A DNA stretch of 64,000 nucleotides from Castellaniella caeni NBRC 101664. GTDB lineage: Bacteria > Pseudomonadota > Gammaproteobacteria > Burkholderiales > Burkholderiaceae_B. The notes under the pieces are model-generated. The model searched no databases. It was not told the DNA's origin and saw only the letters and a list, made by a program, of their open reading frames with translations. The position numbers were made by a program, and so were the translations under genes. Of the stretch, positions 1 to 8,547 are shown piece after piece (positions within the stretch are counted from its first letter, which is position 1; the number at the start of each line of letters is the position of its first letter). Location: positions 124,001-188,000 of the forward strand of contig NZ_BCWN01000001.1 in assembly GCF_001592225.1 (NCBI RefSeq), given 5' to 3'.

Positions 1-690
1 GATGTAGACGAGCACGGGGCCGTGACTCACGGTGTCGAGGACGCCTGCAGCCTGTTAGGGCTGCCGCCACACGAAAAATATGCGACCACCACCGAGCGCG
101 TCCTGACAGCCACTCGGACTTATATTGCAAGCAGCCATGCCCGATTACAGCTGACGCATTTCGGCTGGCAATTGCTCGCGAATTATGTCGTGCGCAACGC
201 CGACTACCATGCCAAGAACATCGCGCTGTACTACACCACCCTGAATGATGTGGCATACACGCCGGTCTACGATGTCGTCACCACACAGGCCTACCCACGC
301 TACGCGACCAACCCACCCGGGCTGCCCGTTGATGGACGACAGACATGGGCCGCGGGGAAAACACTGGAACGATTTTTCAACGCACGACTCGGCATCCCAC
401 CGAAACAGTATGCTGAGATGGTCGAACGGCTTTGTGAGTCCGCCGTCGAAGTCGGACTAGAAGTGATTGAAGCGGCCAAGAACAACCCACAGTGGCATAG
501 CGTGGCTAAAAATATGGTGCATGCCTGGAACGACGGGATGGCATCGCTGCGCAGCCCCAAAAGCCAAGTGCTGTTCAAAGGCCTGACCAATGCCATTGCC
601 GATGCAGGCTTCTCTGATGCAGACAAACCCGAGAACGAACGAACCGTCATCGGGCGTTCGGAATTACTGGCGACGCGACGGAAAAAATAA
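1..690 (+). CDS. HipA-type toxin kinase, C-terminal part (5' end outside window)
   Basis: The reading frame is open from base 1 and stops at 688-690, leaving about 229 residues of the C-terminal half of a HipA-like serine/threonine kinase. Visible kinase signatures are the catalytic/metal loop NADYHAKN (bases ~196-219) and the following YTPVYDVV (bases ~256-279), which match the HipA pattern N-x-D-x-H-x-K-N ... YD. HipA proteins phosphorylate translation-related targets and cause growth arrest, and are neutralised by a DNA-binding HipB. The HipB partner would lie to the left of the window and cannot be seen. The tail (~60 residues) is polar and of no recognised domain. Family call is firm; toxin activity is inferred. 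Confidence 0.8.
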   Translation, partial: DVDEHGAVTHGVEDACSLLGLPPHEKYATTTERVLTATRTYIASSHARLQLTHFGWQLLANYVVRNADYHAKNIALYYTTLNDVAYTPVYDVVTTQAYPRYATNPPGLPVDGRQTWAAGKTLERFFNARLGIPPKQYAEMVERLCESAVEVGLEVIEAAKNNPQWHSVAKNMVHAWNDGMASLRSPKSQVLFKGLTNAIADAGFSDADKPENERTVIGRSELLATRRKK

Positions 691-1058
691 GCCGAGCAGA
701 TAACAACCGTACCACGGTGCGGCAACGCACGGCCTTGACTATGGGCGATGAGCTTGAAGGCCGTCACACAACGGTCGCGCCTATCGATAAGCAAAGCGGT
801 GCAGAAGCAGGCAAAATCACCGAATCCCCGACGTCTGGCCCCAAAAAAGCCCCAGAACCCGCCGAAACCCACATGAATGTCGGGTGTTGCTTGCTCTCCG
901 TTCGCACCACAAGCCGGTCAGCTGCTGATAGCACATCATTAATAATCAATAAAATCAGCCACTTACCATATCAAGGCGGCATATCGGGGCGTGCCTGAAG
1001 CAGGCGGATACAGTTGTGCCGCGACGGCGGCGGTATCCTGGGGGCGGAGAGTCAAGTC
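691..1058. other. Non-coding spacer between hipA-like gene and cydA
   Basis: This 368-base stretch contains no convincing gene: the open frames here are short, lack Shine-Dalgarno sequences and have no recognisable protein character. An AT-rich patch (about 935-975) is the only obvious promoter candidate for the oxidase operon, and a short GCCTG/CAGGC hairpin lies near 998-1010. The spacer marks the change from accessory (toxin) to core DNA. Confidence 0.5.
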
Positions 1059-2441
1059 ATGAACGAGACGCTGTTGCTGTCCCGCCTGCAGTTTGGCTGG
1101 GTCATTTCCTTTCATATTCTGTTTCCCGCCTTCACCATTGGACTGGCCAGCTGGCTGGTGTTTCTCGAAGCCTGGTGGCTCAAGACGCGCAGCGAGCTGC
1201 TGCGCGATCTCGTCTTCTTCTGGATGAAAATCTTTGCCGTGTCCTTCGGCGTGGGCGTGGTCAGCGGCATCGTGATGAGCTTCCAGTTCGGCACCAACTG
1301 GGCGGGCTTTTCCGCCGACGCGGGCAACATCGTCGGGCCGCTGCTCAACTACGAAGTGCTCACGGCCTTCTTCGTCGAGGCCTCGTTTCTGGGCATCATG
1401 CTGTTTGGCTGGCGCCGCGTGGGGCACAAGACCCATTTCGCCTGCACCTGCATGGTGGCGCTGGGCACGCTGGCATCCACCTTCTGGATCATGTCGGCCA
1501 ACAGCTGGATGCAGACGCCCGCGGGCTACACCCTGAAGGACGGTGTCTTCTACCCGCTCAGCTGGTGGGCGATCGTCTTCAACCCCTCTTTCCTGTACCG
1601 CCTGCCGCACATGGCGCTGGCCGCGTTTCTCAGCACCGCCTTCATGATCGGTGGCATCTCGACCTACTACCTGCTGCGCGACCGCTTCGCGGACAAGGCG
1701 CGCCTGTGCCTGAAATGCGCCGTGGCATTCGTGGCGATCGTGGCGCCGCTGCAGATATTCGTCGGCGACCTCAGCGGCCAGGAGGTGCGCCACAACCAGC
1801 CGGCCAAGCTCGCCGCCATCGAAGCGCACTGGAACACCAGCCGCGACGTGCCGCTGGTGCTGTTCGCGGTGCCCGACGAAAAGACCCAACGCAACGACTA
1901 TGCGCTCGACGTACCGCACCTGGGCAGCCTCATCCTCACGCACTCCTGGCATGGCGCCGTCGAAGGCCTGAAAAGCTTCCCGGCCGACGACCGCCCGCCC
2001 GTGGCTATCCCCTTCTATGCTTTTCGGATCATGGTCGGCCTGGGCGTCCTGATGTGGCTGATCGCCTGGTACGGCATCTGGAAGTGGCGGCGCGGCACCC
2101 TGCTGGCCGCGCGGGGCTACCTGCGGGCATGGATCTGGATGATGCCCTCGGGCTTCATCGCGTTGCTGACGGGCTGGTACGTGGCCGAGGTGGGCCGCCA
2201 GCCCTGGGTGGTCTATGGCCTGCTGCGCACCGCCGACGCGGTGAGCCCCGTGCCCGCGGGCAGCGTCCTGGCCTCGCTCATCCTCTACGTCGCGGTGTAC
2301 GCCGCCTTGTTCGGCTTTGTCGGCTGGTATCTGCTGAAGATGCTGCGCGTGGGGCCCGTGGCGGCGCCGCAGCGCCTCGCGCACCAGACCGCGGCGCGCC
2401 CGCTGTCGCTGGCGGATGAAGAACCGGGAGCTCGTTCATGA
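1059..2441 (+). CDS. cydA: Cytochrome bd-type quinol oxidase subunit I (CIO class)
   Basis: Subunit I binds the haems and oxidises quinol while reducing O2 to water in the inner membrane. The 460-residue protein is hydrophobic throughout. It keeps the haem b595 ligand H19 (FHILFP), the acidic pair E99/E107, H184 (RLPHMA, the haem b558 ligand position) and the GRQPW quinol-site motif. It is about 60 residues shorter than E. coli CydA and the loop after SGQEV is short, which is typical of the cyanide-insensitive (CioA, short Q-loop) class. The ATG at 1059 is preferred over an upstream ATG at 1014 because a purine-rich GGCGGAGAG lies just upstream and the protein then starts as in the family. 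It overlaps cydB by 4 bases. Confidence 0.95.
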   Translation: MNETLLLSRLQFGWVISFHILFPAFTIGLASWLVFLEAWWLKTRSELLRDLVFFWMKIFAVSFGVGVVSGIVMSFQFGTNWAGFSADAGNIVGPLLNYEVLTAFFVEASFLGIMLFGWRRVGHKTHFACTCMVALGTLASTFWIMSANSWMQTPAGYTLKDGVFYPLSWWAIVFNPSFLYRLPHMALAAFLSTAFMIGGISTYYLLRDRFADKARLCLKCAVAFVAIVAPLQIFVGDLSGQEVRHNQPAKLAAIEAHWNTSRDVPLVLFAVPDEKTQRNDYALDVPHLGSLILTHSWHGAVEGLKSFPADDRPPVAIPFYAFRIMVGLGVLMWLIAWYGIWKWRRGTLLAARGYLRAWIWMMPSGFIALLTGWYVAEVGRQPWVVYGLLRTADAVSPVPAGSVLASLILYVAVYAALFGFVGWYLLKMLRVGPVAAPQRLAHQTAARPLSLADEEPGARS

Positions 2442-3448
2442 CGCTTGTCACGATACTGCCCGTCGTCTGGTACGCCGTCATCGGCTTCGCGGTGCTGATG
2501 TACGTCCTGCTCGACGGTTTCGTGCTGGGCATCGGCATTCTTTCCCCCTTCGCCGACGACGAGCACCAGCGCGATCACATGATGAATACCGCAGCCCCCA
2601 TCTGGGACGGCAACGAGACGTGGCTGGTCATGGGCGGCGCGGGGCTCATGGCGGCCTTCCCCAAGGCATACGCCATCGTGCTCTCGTCGTTGTACCTGCC
2701 CGTGCTGTTCATGCTGATCGCGCTCATCTTTCGCGGCGTCGCCTTCGAGTTCCGCTTCAAGGCCACGCGCTCGCGCGCGCTGTGGGGCGCGGCCTTCGCT
2801 CTGGGCTCGGTCGGCGCCGCCTTCATGCAGGGGCTGATCCTTGGCGCCCTGGTGGAAGGCATGCCGCTCACGGGCGGCAAGTACATCCACGACCCGGCCT
2901 TTGCCTGGTTCAGCCCGTTTTCCGTGCTGACAGGGGTTGCCGTGGTGTTTGGCTACGCGCTGCTGGGCGCGACCTGGCTCATCCTGAAAACCGAAGGCCG
3001 CGTGCAGCGCATCGCCTTTGACCTCACGCGCCCGCTCATGCTGGCGGTGATCGCCTTCATGCTGCTGGTCAGCACCTGGCTGCCCTTCCTGGATTCCAGC
3101 CTGATGTCGCGCTGGTTCACCTGGCCCGGATTCCTGTACCTGTCGCCCGTGCCGGTGCTGGCCATCGCCAACGCGGCGGCGCTGTGGCTGGCCGTCATCC
3201 GCAACCACGAAGTGGCGCCCTTCGCGCTGTCCCTGTGTTTTTTCGTCCTGGGCTTCATCGGGCTCGTGGCGGGCATCTGGCCCAATATCGTGCCGCCCAC
3301 GCTCACCATCTGGCAGGCCGCCTCGCCCGTGGCCTCGCAAGGCTTCGTGCTGGTGGGCGTCGTCATCATGATCCCGGCGGTGCTGGCCTACACGGTCTAT
3401 TCGTACCGCGTCTTTCGCGGCAAGGTGCAGGCGGGCGAAGGCTACTGA
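2438..3448 (+). CDS. cydB: Cytochrome bd-type quinol oxidase subunit II
   Basis: Subunit II (336 residues) forms the pseudo-symmetric membrane partner of CydA and lacks its own essential haem ligands. The N-terminus has the family signature YVLLDGFVLGIG, followed by WDGNETWLV. About eight or nine membrane segments are visible. The start overlaps the cydA stop (ATGA), so the two subunits are translationally coupled. No small CydX-like frame was recognised downstream; the LysR-type gene follows convergently after only 34 bases. Together with CydA this gives the cell a high-affinity or cyanide-tolerant terminal oxidase. Confidence 0.95.
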   Translation: MTLVTILPVVWYAVIGFAVLMYVLLDGFVLGIGILSPFADDEHQRDHMMNTAAPIWDGNETWLVMGGAGLMAAFPKAYAIVLSSLYLPVLFMLIALIFRGVAFEFRFKATRSRALWGAAFALGSVGAAFMQGLILGALVEGMPLTGGKYIHDPAFAWFSPFSVLTGVAVVFGYALLGATWLILKTEGRVQRIAFDLTRPLMLAVIAFMLLVSTWLPFLDSSLMSRWFTWPGFLYLSPVPVLAIANAAALWLAVIRNHEVAPFALSLCFFVLGFIGLVAGIWPNIVPPTLTIWQAASPVASQGFVLVGVVIMIPAVLAYTVYSYRVFRGKVQAGEGY

Positions 3449-3482
3449 AGCCGCCCGGCCCGCCGACGGCCGCCCCAGGGCG

Positions 3483-4403
3483 TCAGCGCCGCCCCGGATC
3501 GCGGCCCGCCACGGGCTTGCCCGCCCCCAGCATGGATGCCGCAAAGCGGTCGCGCAACCAGCGGGCCGCGGGGCCGCTGGGACGCTGCTTGTGCCAGACC
3601 ATTTCAAGGGCGACCGGCCAGTCGGCGTCGTCGAACAGGAGCTTGGGGCTGAGCAGATCGACCGCATCGGGCGAGTCTTCAACGATGTGGTCGGGCACCA
3701 GCGCCCAGCCTAGCCCCTGGCGCAGCAACTGCAAAATGACCCAGTGGCTCTCGACCCACCAGACGTCCGCCGCCATGCGCAGGCGCTGCTTTTCCGGGCC
3801 TTCGCTGCGCACGGCCACCATCAGCTGGCGATGGCGTTTCAGGTCTTCCCATTCGACGGGTTCGCGCGCAAAGGGGTGCTGCAGGCCGACGAGCAGCTTG
3901 AGCTGCACCCAGCCCAGGGTGTGGAACGCCAGCTCGGTCGGCAGCGCCTCTTGACGCCACATCACGCCCAGATCGGCCTTGCCGTCGAGCACCATGCGGC
4001 TGACGTCTTCCATCATGGGAAACAACAGTTCGAGTTCGATGTGCGGAAAGTGGCGGGCAAAGTCGCCAAACAAGGCGGCCAACGCGCGTTCTGGATAAAG
4101 CTCGTCGATGGCGACCACGAGCCGCGTCTCGACGCGCGACTCGAAGCTGGCGGCCACGCCGATGAGGTGTTCGCGGCGGTCGAGAATCAGCTGCGCCTCG
4201 CGCAGCAGGCGGGCGCCGGCCTCGGTCAGTACCGGCGTGCGCCCGGCCCGGCTGAACAAAGCCAGCCCCAGGTCGTCTTCGAGGCTGGACACCAGGGTAC
4301 TGATGGCCGACTGCGCCTTGTGGACGGCCCGGCCCGCCGCGGAAAACGAGCCGTGCTCGGCGGCGGCGACGAAGGCGGCCAACTGATCGATGGAGACGGT
4401 CAT
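3483..4403 (-). CDS. LysR-family transcriptional regulator next to efflux gene
   Basis: A 306-residue LysR-type regulator. The winged helix-turn-helix occupies about residues 4-63 (QLAAFVAAAEHGSFSAAGRA ... SAISTLVSSLE) and a periplasmic-binding-protein-like effector domain follows. It is divergently transcribed from the PACE-family efflux gene at 4545, with a perfect palindrome in the shared 141-base spacer. This is the arrangement of AceR/AceI in Acinetobacter, where the LysR protein switches on its neighbour in response to a biocide or polyamine. That this protein regulates 4545 is inferred from position and operator only. The C-terminal ~15 residues are basic and unusual but still in frame. 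Confidence 0.88.
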   Translation of the reverse strand: MTVSIDQLAAFVAAAEHGSFSAAGRAVHKAQSAISTLVSSLEDDLGLALFSRAGRTPVLTEAGARLLREAQLILDRREHLIGVAASFESRVETRLVVAIDELYPERALAALFGDFARHFPHIELELLFPMMEDVSRMVLDGKADLGVMWRQEALPTELAFHTLGWVQLKLLVGLQHPFAREPVEWEDLKRHRQLMVAVRSEGPEKQRLRMAADVWWVESHWVILQLLRQGLGWALVPDHIVEDSPDAVDLLSPKLLFDDADWPVALEMVWHKQRPSGPAARWLRDRFAASMLGAGKPVAGRDPGRR

Positions 4404-4448
4404 CCGGTGTCCTATCTATCTTTAAGTGAGATATATTCTAACTTTGGA

Positions 4449-4467
4449 TTATCTCATAATCAGATAA
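4449..4467. promoter_or_regulatory. LysR-type operator in divergent spacer
   Basis: TTATCT and AGATAA form a perfect inverted repeat separated by 7 bases. The repeat contains the LysR-family ATC-N9-GAT (T-N11-A) signature. It lies 46 bases upstream of the LysR-type start codon and 78 bases upstream of the efflux gene, where an autoregulatory/activating site is expected. Confidence 0.6.
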
Positions 4468-4544
4468 CATAGCGGCTATCCATTCTATCCATCATCTGCC
4501 ACCGGCAACCACCGGCCAGCCGCTTTTACCTGGAACCCGCCACC

Positions 4545-5009
4545 ATGCCTTTGCGCACCTTTGCCGATCGCGTCCGCCACGCCCTGCTGTTCGAAATCAT
4601 CGGCCTGATCATCGTCATCCCCGGCGCGGCGTATCTTTTCGACCAGCCCATGAGCCACATGGGGGTGGTCGGCGTCGGCGCCTCGGTCATCGCCACGGTC
4701 TGGAACTTCATCTACAACCTGGGCTTCGACCACGCCATGCTGCGCCTGGTGGGCCACGCGCGCAAAAGCCTGCCCGTGCGCATCCTGCACACCGCGGCCT
4801 TCGAGATCGGCCTGCTGTTCGCGCTGGTGCCGCTGATCGCCTGGTATCTGGACACGAGCCTGTGGGCCGCCCTGGTCATGGACGCCGCCTTCGTGGCCTT
4901 CTACCTCGTCTACACCTTCGTATACAACCTGATCTACGACTGGGCCTTCCCTATCCACACCGCCCCCACCGCCCAGCCCGACAGCAGCCGCGCGACGACC
5001 GCCCACTGA
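4545..5009 (+). CDS. PACE-family multidrug/biocide efflux transporter
   Basis: A 154-residue membrane protein with two tandem copies of the bacterial transmembrane pair unit: residues ~10-60 and ~75-130. Each copy repeats the pattern R-x-x-H-xx-x-FE-I and ends in W-N-x-x-Y-N / Y-x-x-V-Y-N-x-x-Y-D-W-x-F. This layout is diagnostic of the proteobacterial antimicrobial compound efflux (PACE) family, whose best-known member AceI exports chlorhexidine and short diamines. The membrane-embedded Glu of the first copy (LLFEIIGL) is present. The short charged tail is variable in the family. Divergent LysR regulator upstream; substrate unknown here. Confidence 0.9.
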   Translation: MPLRTFADRVRHALLFEIIGLIIVIPGAAYLFDQPMSHMGVVGVGASVIATVWNFIYNLGFDHAMLRLVGHARKSLPVRILHTAAFEIGLLFALVPLIAWYLDTSLWAALVMDAAFVAFYLVYTFVYNLIYDWAFPIHTAPTAQPDSSRATTAH

Positions 5010-5097
5010 CCGCCCTGAATCAGGCCAGGCAGCAGCGTGCATCGGCAACCACCATCGGGGGCGAAAAGCACAGTCAGATACGCCCTATACTGCTGTC

Positions 5098-5712
5098 ATG
5101 TTACGCATCGACAAGCTCAGCAAACGCTACGGCGACCACCTCGTGTTCCAGGGGCTGACACACACCTTCCAGCCGGGGTGCGTGGCGCTCTGCGAAGAAG
5201 ACAGCACCGGCAAGTCCAGCCTGCTGAGCATCGTCGCGGGCGAACTCGCGCCGGACGCGGGCAGCGTCTGGATCAACGGCCTGTCGCTGCGGGACATGCC
5301 GCAGGCCGCCAAGGCCAGGCTGGCCTACGTGCCCGACGACTGCCTGAGCTTCCCGGCGCTTACGGGGCGCGAATTTCTCGTCCAACGCGCCGCCGACAAG
5401 CAGGCGGCACTGGACGACACCGTATCCGGCTTCGCCGACCAGCTGGGGCTGACGCCCCACCTCGACAAGCGCTTCGAGCAGATGTCCACGGGCACGCGGC
5501 GCAAAGTCTTTCTGGTGGCCGCGGCGCTGGGCAAGCCGACTGTGGTCGTGGCCGACGGCCCCAGCAATGGCCTGGACAGGCAGGCCACCCTGGCCTTGGC
5601 CGAGCAATTCAAACACTGGGGGCAAGACCGCGTGGTGCTGTTCGCCAGCTATGACCGCACGTTGGTGCAGGCCTGCGAGGCCCAAATTGTTGAAATCAAC
5701 ACGCTGCGCTAG
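5098..5712 (+). CDS. Degenerate ABC-type ATPase (catalytic residues replaced)
   Basis: A 204-residue stand-alone ABC nucleotide-binding domain. The fold is recognisable (RIDKLSKRYG at the start, Walker A region ~31-41, ABC signature ~129-137, Walker B ~149-154), but key residues are altered. Walker A reads CEEDSTGKSS, so the Lys39/Ser40 remain while two of its glycines are replaced. The signature is MSTGTRRK instead of LSGGQ-type. The Walker B catalytic Glu is Gly154 (VVVADGPSNGLD), and the H-loop His is Tyr185 (ASYD). It could bind nucleotide but probably hydrolyses poorly. No permease gene is adjacent. No Shine-Dalgarno is seen; TATACT (5086-5091) sits just before the ATG, so the mRNA may be leaderless. 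Confidence 0.75.
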   Translation: MLRIDKLSKRYGDHLVFQGLTHTFQPGCVALCEEDSTGKSSLLSIVAGELAPDAGSVWINGLSLRDMPQAAKARLAYVPDDCLSFPALTGREFLVQRAADKQAALDDTVSGFADQLGLTPHLDKRFEQMSTGTRRKVFLVAAALGKPTVVVADGPSNGLDRQATLALAEQFKHWGQDRVVLFASYDRTLVQACEAQIVEINTLR

Positions 5713-5921
5713 ACGCCGCACACCACCATACGCCCGAGCACACAGCCACTCTCACAGTGCCAGTACGGCCGACAATCCACCGCTGGCACCATTTCTGGCA
5801 TTGCACCATCCCGCTGACCCGGCATGATGACCTCATGAACACACACTCGACATAAGCCCGATTCAAATCGAATCCCACGCCAACCACCCAACCGCCGCGC
5901 CCGGCCCTGACGGATAAAACA

Positions 5922-6605
5922 ATGACCCGATCCGCGCATGCACCGCTCGATATTCTGACCGCCCGCCACCAGCAGACGTGGCAGGCTTATTGCCAGCACG
6001 ACTTCGTGCGCCAGCTGGCTGCGGGCACCCTGCCCCGGCAGGCCTTCCAGCACTATCTGAAGCAGGATTATCTTTTTCTTGTGCACTTTGCCCGCGCCTG
6101 GGGGCTGGCCGTCTACAAAAGCCGCAATATTCACGAGCTGCGCCAGGGCTGCGACAGCCTGAAAGCCATCGTCGATCTGGAAATGGGCCTGCACATCCAG
6201 TACTGCGCTCAATGGGGCATCACCGAGGCCGATCTGGCCACCTTGCCCGAATCGCGCCAGACCCTGGCCTACACCCGTTACGTGCTCGACACAGGCCTGC
6301 GCGGCGACCTGCTCGACCTGCACGTGGCCCTGGCGCCGTGCCTGCTGGGCTATGCCGACATCGCGCGCTGGTTGTGCGCCCAGGACTTCACCCGACGCGG
6401 CGACGCCAACCCCTACGACGCGTGGCTGGGCATGTACGTCAGCGACGAATTCCAGGCCGCCGCGCAGGCCGAACGGCAGTGGCTGAACACGCAGATGGCC
6501 GACCTGCCCGCGCGCCGGATGGACGAACTCGCCCAGATATTCGACGACGCCACGCGACTGGAAATCGACTTCTGGCAAATGGGACTGGACGCTGCCAGCC
6601 TCTGA
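5922..6605 (+). CDS. tenA: TenA-family aminopyrimidine aminohydrolase (thiaminase II)
   Basis: TenA proteins hydrolyse aminopyrimidines from degraded thiamine so that the pyrimidine can be salvaged for thiamine synthesis. The 227-residue all-helical protein keeps the substrate-binding Asp49 (YLKQDY), the catalytic Cys140 (LAPCLLGY) and the C-terminal catalytic Glu214 (TRLEIDFW). Length fits the family (~220-240). I looked for a thiamine-pyrophosphate riboswitch in the 209 bases upstream and saw none. No other thiamine genes are adjacent, so it appears to be a stand-alone salvage gene. The start has only a weak ribosome site (GGAT). Confidence 0.92.
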   Translation: MTRSAHAPLDILTARHQQTWQAYCQHDFVRQLAAGTLPRQAFQHYLKQDYLFLVHFARAWGLAVYKSRNIHELRQGCDSLKAIVDLEMGLHIQYCAQWGITEADLATLPESRQTLAYTRYVLDTGLRGDLLDLHVALAPCLLGYADIARWLCAQDFTRRGDANPYDAWLGMYVSDEFQAAAQAERQWLNTQMADLPARRMDELAQIFDDATRLEIDFWQMGLDAASL

Positions 6606-6710
6606 CGCCCATCACCAAAGCCCGCCGCCAGGCAGGAACAGATCGGCATTGACACCCCGTCCGCCAGCCGCCAAGCTAACAGCTTGAACATCATCCGGCG
6701 GAGTGCCACC

Positions 6711-7598
6711 ATGACCTTGAACCTGCTCATCGAACGGCGCATGCACGATCTGGGGGGCGGTTTCACCGTGGGGCGGCTGCTGCCACACGCGCGCCGCCGC
6801 ATGGTGGGGCCCTTCGTCTTCTTCGACCACATGGGGCCGCTGGACGTCCAGGCGGGCGCCGACGCCAGCCTCGACATCCGGCCGCATCCGCACATCGGCC
6901 TGTCCACTGTCACCTATCTTTACAGCGGCTCGATCACGCACCGCGACAGCCTGGGCTCGCACCAGGAAATCTTTCCCGGCGAAGTCAACTGGATGACGGC
7001 GGGCCGCGGCATCACCCACAGCGAAAGGCTGGACGCCGCCCGCGCGCAGGGTGCAATCATGCACGGGGTGCAGGCCTGGGTGGCGCTGCCCCGCGAAAAC
7101 GAAGACATGGCCCCCGCCTTCTTCCACCACCAGGGGCCCGGCGAACTGCCCGAATTTCAAGAAGACGGCGTCACGGGGCGGCTGATCGCGGGCACCCTGG
7201 ACGGGGCGCGCGCGCAGGTGCAGACCCATTCTCCGCTGTTCTACCTGCACTGGAACATGGCGGCGGGCGCGCGCCGCGGCCTGAGCGCCGAACACCCCGA
7301 GCGCGCCATCTATGTGGCCGTCGGCCAGGTCGAGGTCGGCGGCCAGCCGCTGGCCGCCGGACAGATGATGGTGCTCGAGCCGGGCCAGGCCGTGCTCGTC
7401 ACGGCGCAGGCACCCTCCACCGTGATGCTGATGGGCGGCGAGCCCATCGGCGAGCGCTACATGTTCTGGAATTTCGTCTCGTCCTCCAAAGACAAAATCG
7501 AACAGGCCAGCGAAGCCTGGCGCGCGCAGCGCATGCCATTGCCGCCCGAAGACAATCAAGAATTCATCCCCCTGCCCGAACGGCGCAAGCGCGTCTGA
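6711..7598 (+). CDS. Pirin family bicupin protein
   Basis: A 295-residue pirin. The N-terminal cupin has the metal-binding pattern: [12 protein letters not shown] (His pair), a His in SLGSHQEI and Glu in HSERLD. The C-terminal cupin is degenerate, as in the family. Bacterial pirins bind Fe(II); some act as quercetin dioxygenases and others bind metabolic enzymes, so the substrate here is unknown. The ATG at 6711 is chosen over an in-frame TTG at 6684 because CGGAG lies at 6698-6702 and homologues begin at this point. It stands alone, between tenA and dapD. Confidence 0.88.
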   Translation: MTLNLLIERRMHDLGGGFTVGRLLPHARRRMVGPFVFFDHMGPLDVQAGADASLDIRPHPHIGLSTVTYLYSGSITHRDSLGSHQEIFPGEVNWMTAGRGITHSERLDAARAQGAIMHGVQAWVALPRENEDMAPAFFHHQGPGELPEFQEDGVTGRLIAGTLDGARAQVQTHSPLFYLHWNMAAGARRGLSAEHPERAIYVAVGQVEVGGQPLAAGQMMVLEPGQAVLVTAQAPSTVMLMGGEPIGERYMFWNFVSSSKDKIEQASEAWRAQRMPLPPEDNQEFIPLPERRKRV

Positions 7599-7725
7599 CC
7601 ACCAAACCGCCGCAACGCCCTCGTGGGCGCGCTGCGCACGGACACAAAAGATTCAGGACGAATTCAGCTGTCATCCTGATAAAATTTTCGGCCTGATTTT
7701 CATATCGCCTCAAGGGCCAGACATC

Positions 7726-8547
7726 ATGCCGAGCACGCTGCAGGAACAGATCGAACTTGCCTGGGAAGACCGGGCCGCCTTGAAACCGGGGCTTGCCTCG
7801 TCCGACGTCAGCCGCGCCGTCGAAGAAGCCCTGCACGGGCTGGACACCGGCACCCTGCGCGTCGCCGAAAAGATCGACGGCCAATGGCACACCCATCAAT
7901 GGCTGAAAAAAGCCGTGCTGCTGTCTTTCCGGCTGGCGGACAACCGCCTCATGGGCCAGGCGCCGCAACTGTACTACGACAAGGTGCCGCTCAAGTTTCA
8001 GGATTATTCCCAGGCTGATTTTCAGCAGGGCGGCTTTCGGGTCGTGCCCACGGCCACGGTACGGCGCGGGGCCTACATCGCCCCGGACGTCGTGCTCATG
8101 CCCTCTTACGTGAACATCGGCGCGCGCGTGGGCGAAGGCACCATGGTCGATACCTGGGCCACGGTGGGCTCTTGCGCACAGATCGGGCGCCACGTGCACC
8201 TGTCCGGTGGCGTGGGCATCGGCGGCGTGCTCGAACCCCTGCAGGCCGGCCCCACCATCATCGAAGACAACTGCTTCATCGGCGCCCGCTCCGAAATCGT
8301 CGAAGGCGTCGTCATCGAAGAAAACTCGGTGCTGGCCATGGGGGTGTTCATCTCGCAAAGCACGAAAATCTACGACCGCGACACGGGTGAAATCCACTAT
8401 GGCCGCGTGCCCGCCGGCTCGGTGGTCGTGCCGGGGTCGCTGCCCGCCGCCGACGGCAGCCACAGTCTGGCCTGCGCCGTCATCGTCAAGCGGGTGGACG
8501 CCAAGACCCGCGCCAAAACCAGCATCAACGACTTGCTGAGGGCATGA
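7726..8547 (+). CDS. dapD: Tetrahydrodipicolinate N-succinyltransferase
   Basis: DapD transfers succinyl from succinyl-CoA to 2,3,4,5-tetrahydrodipicolinate in the succinylase branch of lysine / meso-diaminopimelate synthesis. The 273-residue protein shows the left-handed beta-helix hexapeptide repeats (about residues 105-225, e.g. [20 protein letters not shown]) and the family signature around [11 protein letters not shown]. Length matches the E. coli enzyme. Its stop overlaps the dapE start, so the two consecutive pathway enzymes are co-translated. Start at ATG 7726 gives the usual N-terminus. Confidence 0.96.
   Translation: MPSTLQEQIELAWEDRAALKPGLASSDVSRAVEEALHGLDTGTLRVAEKIDGQWHTHQWLKKAVLLSFRLADNRLMGQAPQLYYDKVPLKFQDYSQADFQQGGFRVVPTATVRRGAYIAPDVVLMPSYVNIGARVGEGTMVDTWATVGSCAQIGRHVHLSGGVGIGGVLEPLQAGPTIIEDNCFIGARSEIVEGVVIEENSVLAMGVFISQSTKIYDRDTGEIHYGRVPAGSVVVPGSLPAADGSHSLACAVIVKRVDAKTRAKTSINDLLRA

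Noticed and set aside
717-998. Possible small gene after the hipA-like gene
   Set aside because: No ribosome site, no family resemblance, and atypical composition; more likely a spacer.
963-2384. Long minus-strand open frame opposite cydA (473 codons)
   Set aside because: It is an antisense shadow of the GC-rich cydA gene: low-complexity Arg/His/Gln/Ala composition and no known domain.
5713-5921. Thiamine-pyrophosphate riboswitch before tenA
   Set aside because: The conserved CTGAGA and ACCTGATCTGG-type segments were looked for and not found.
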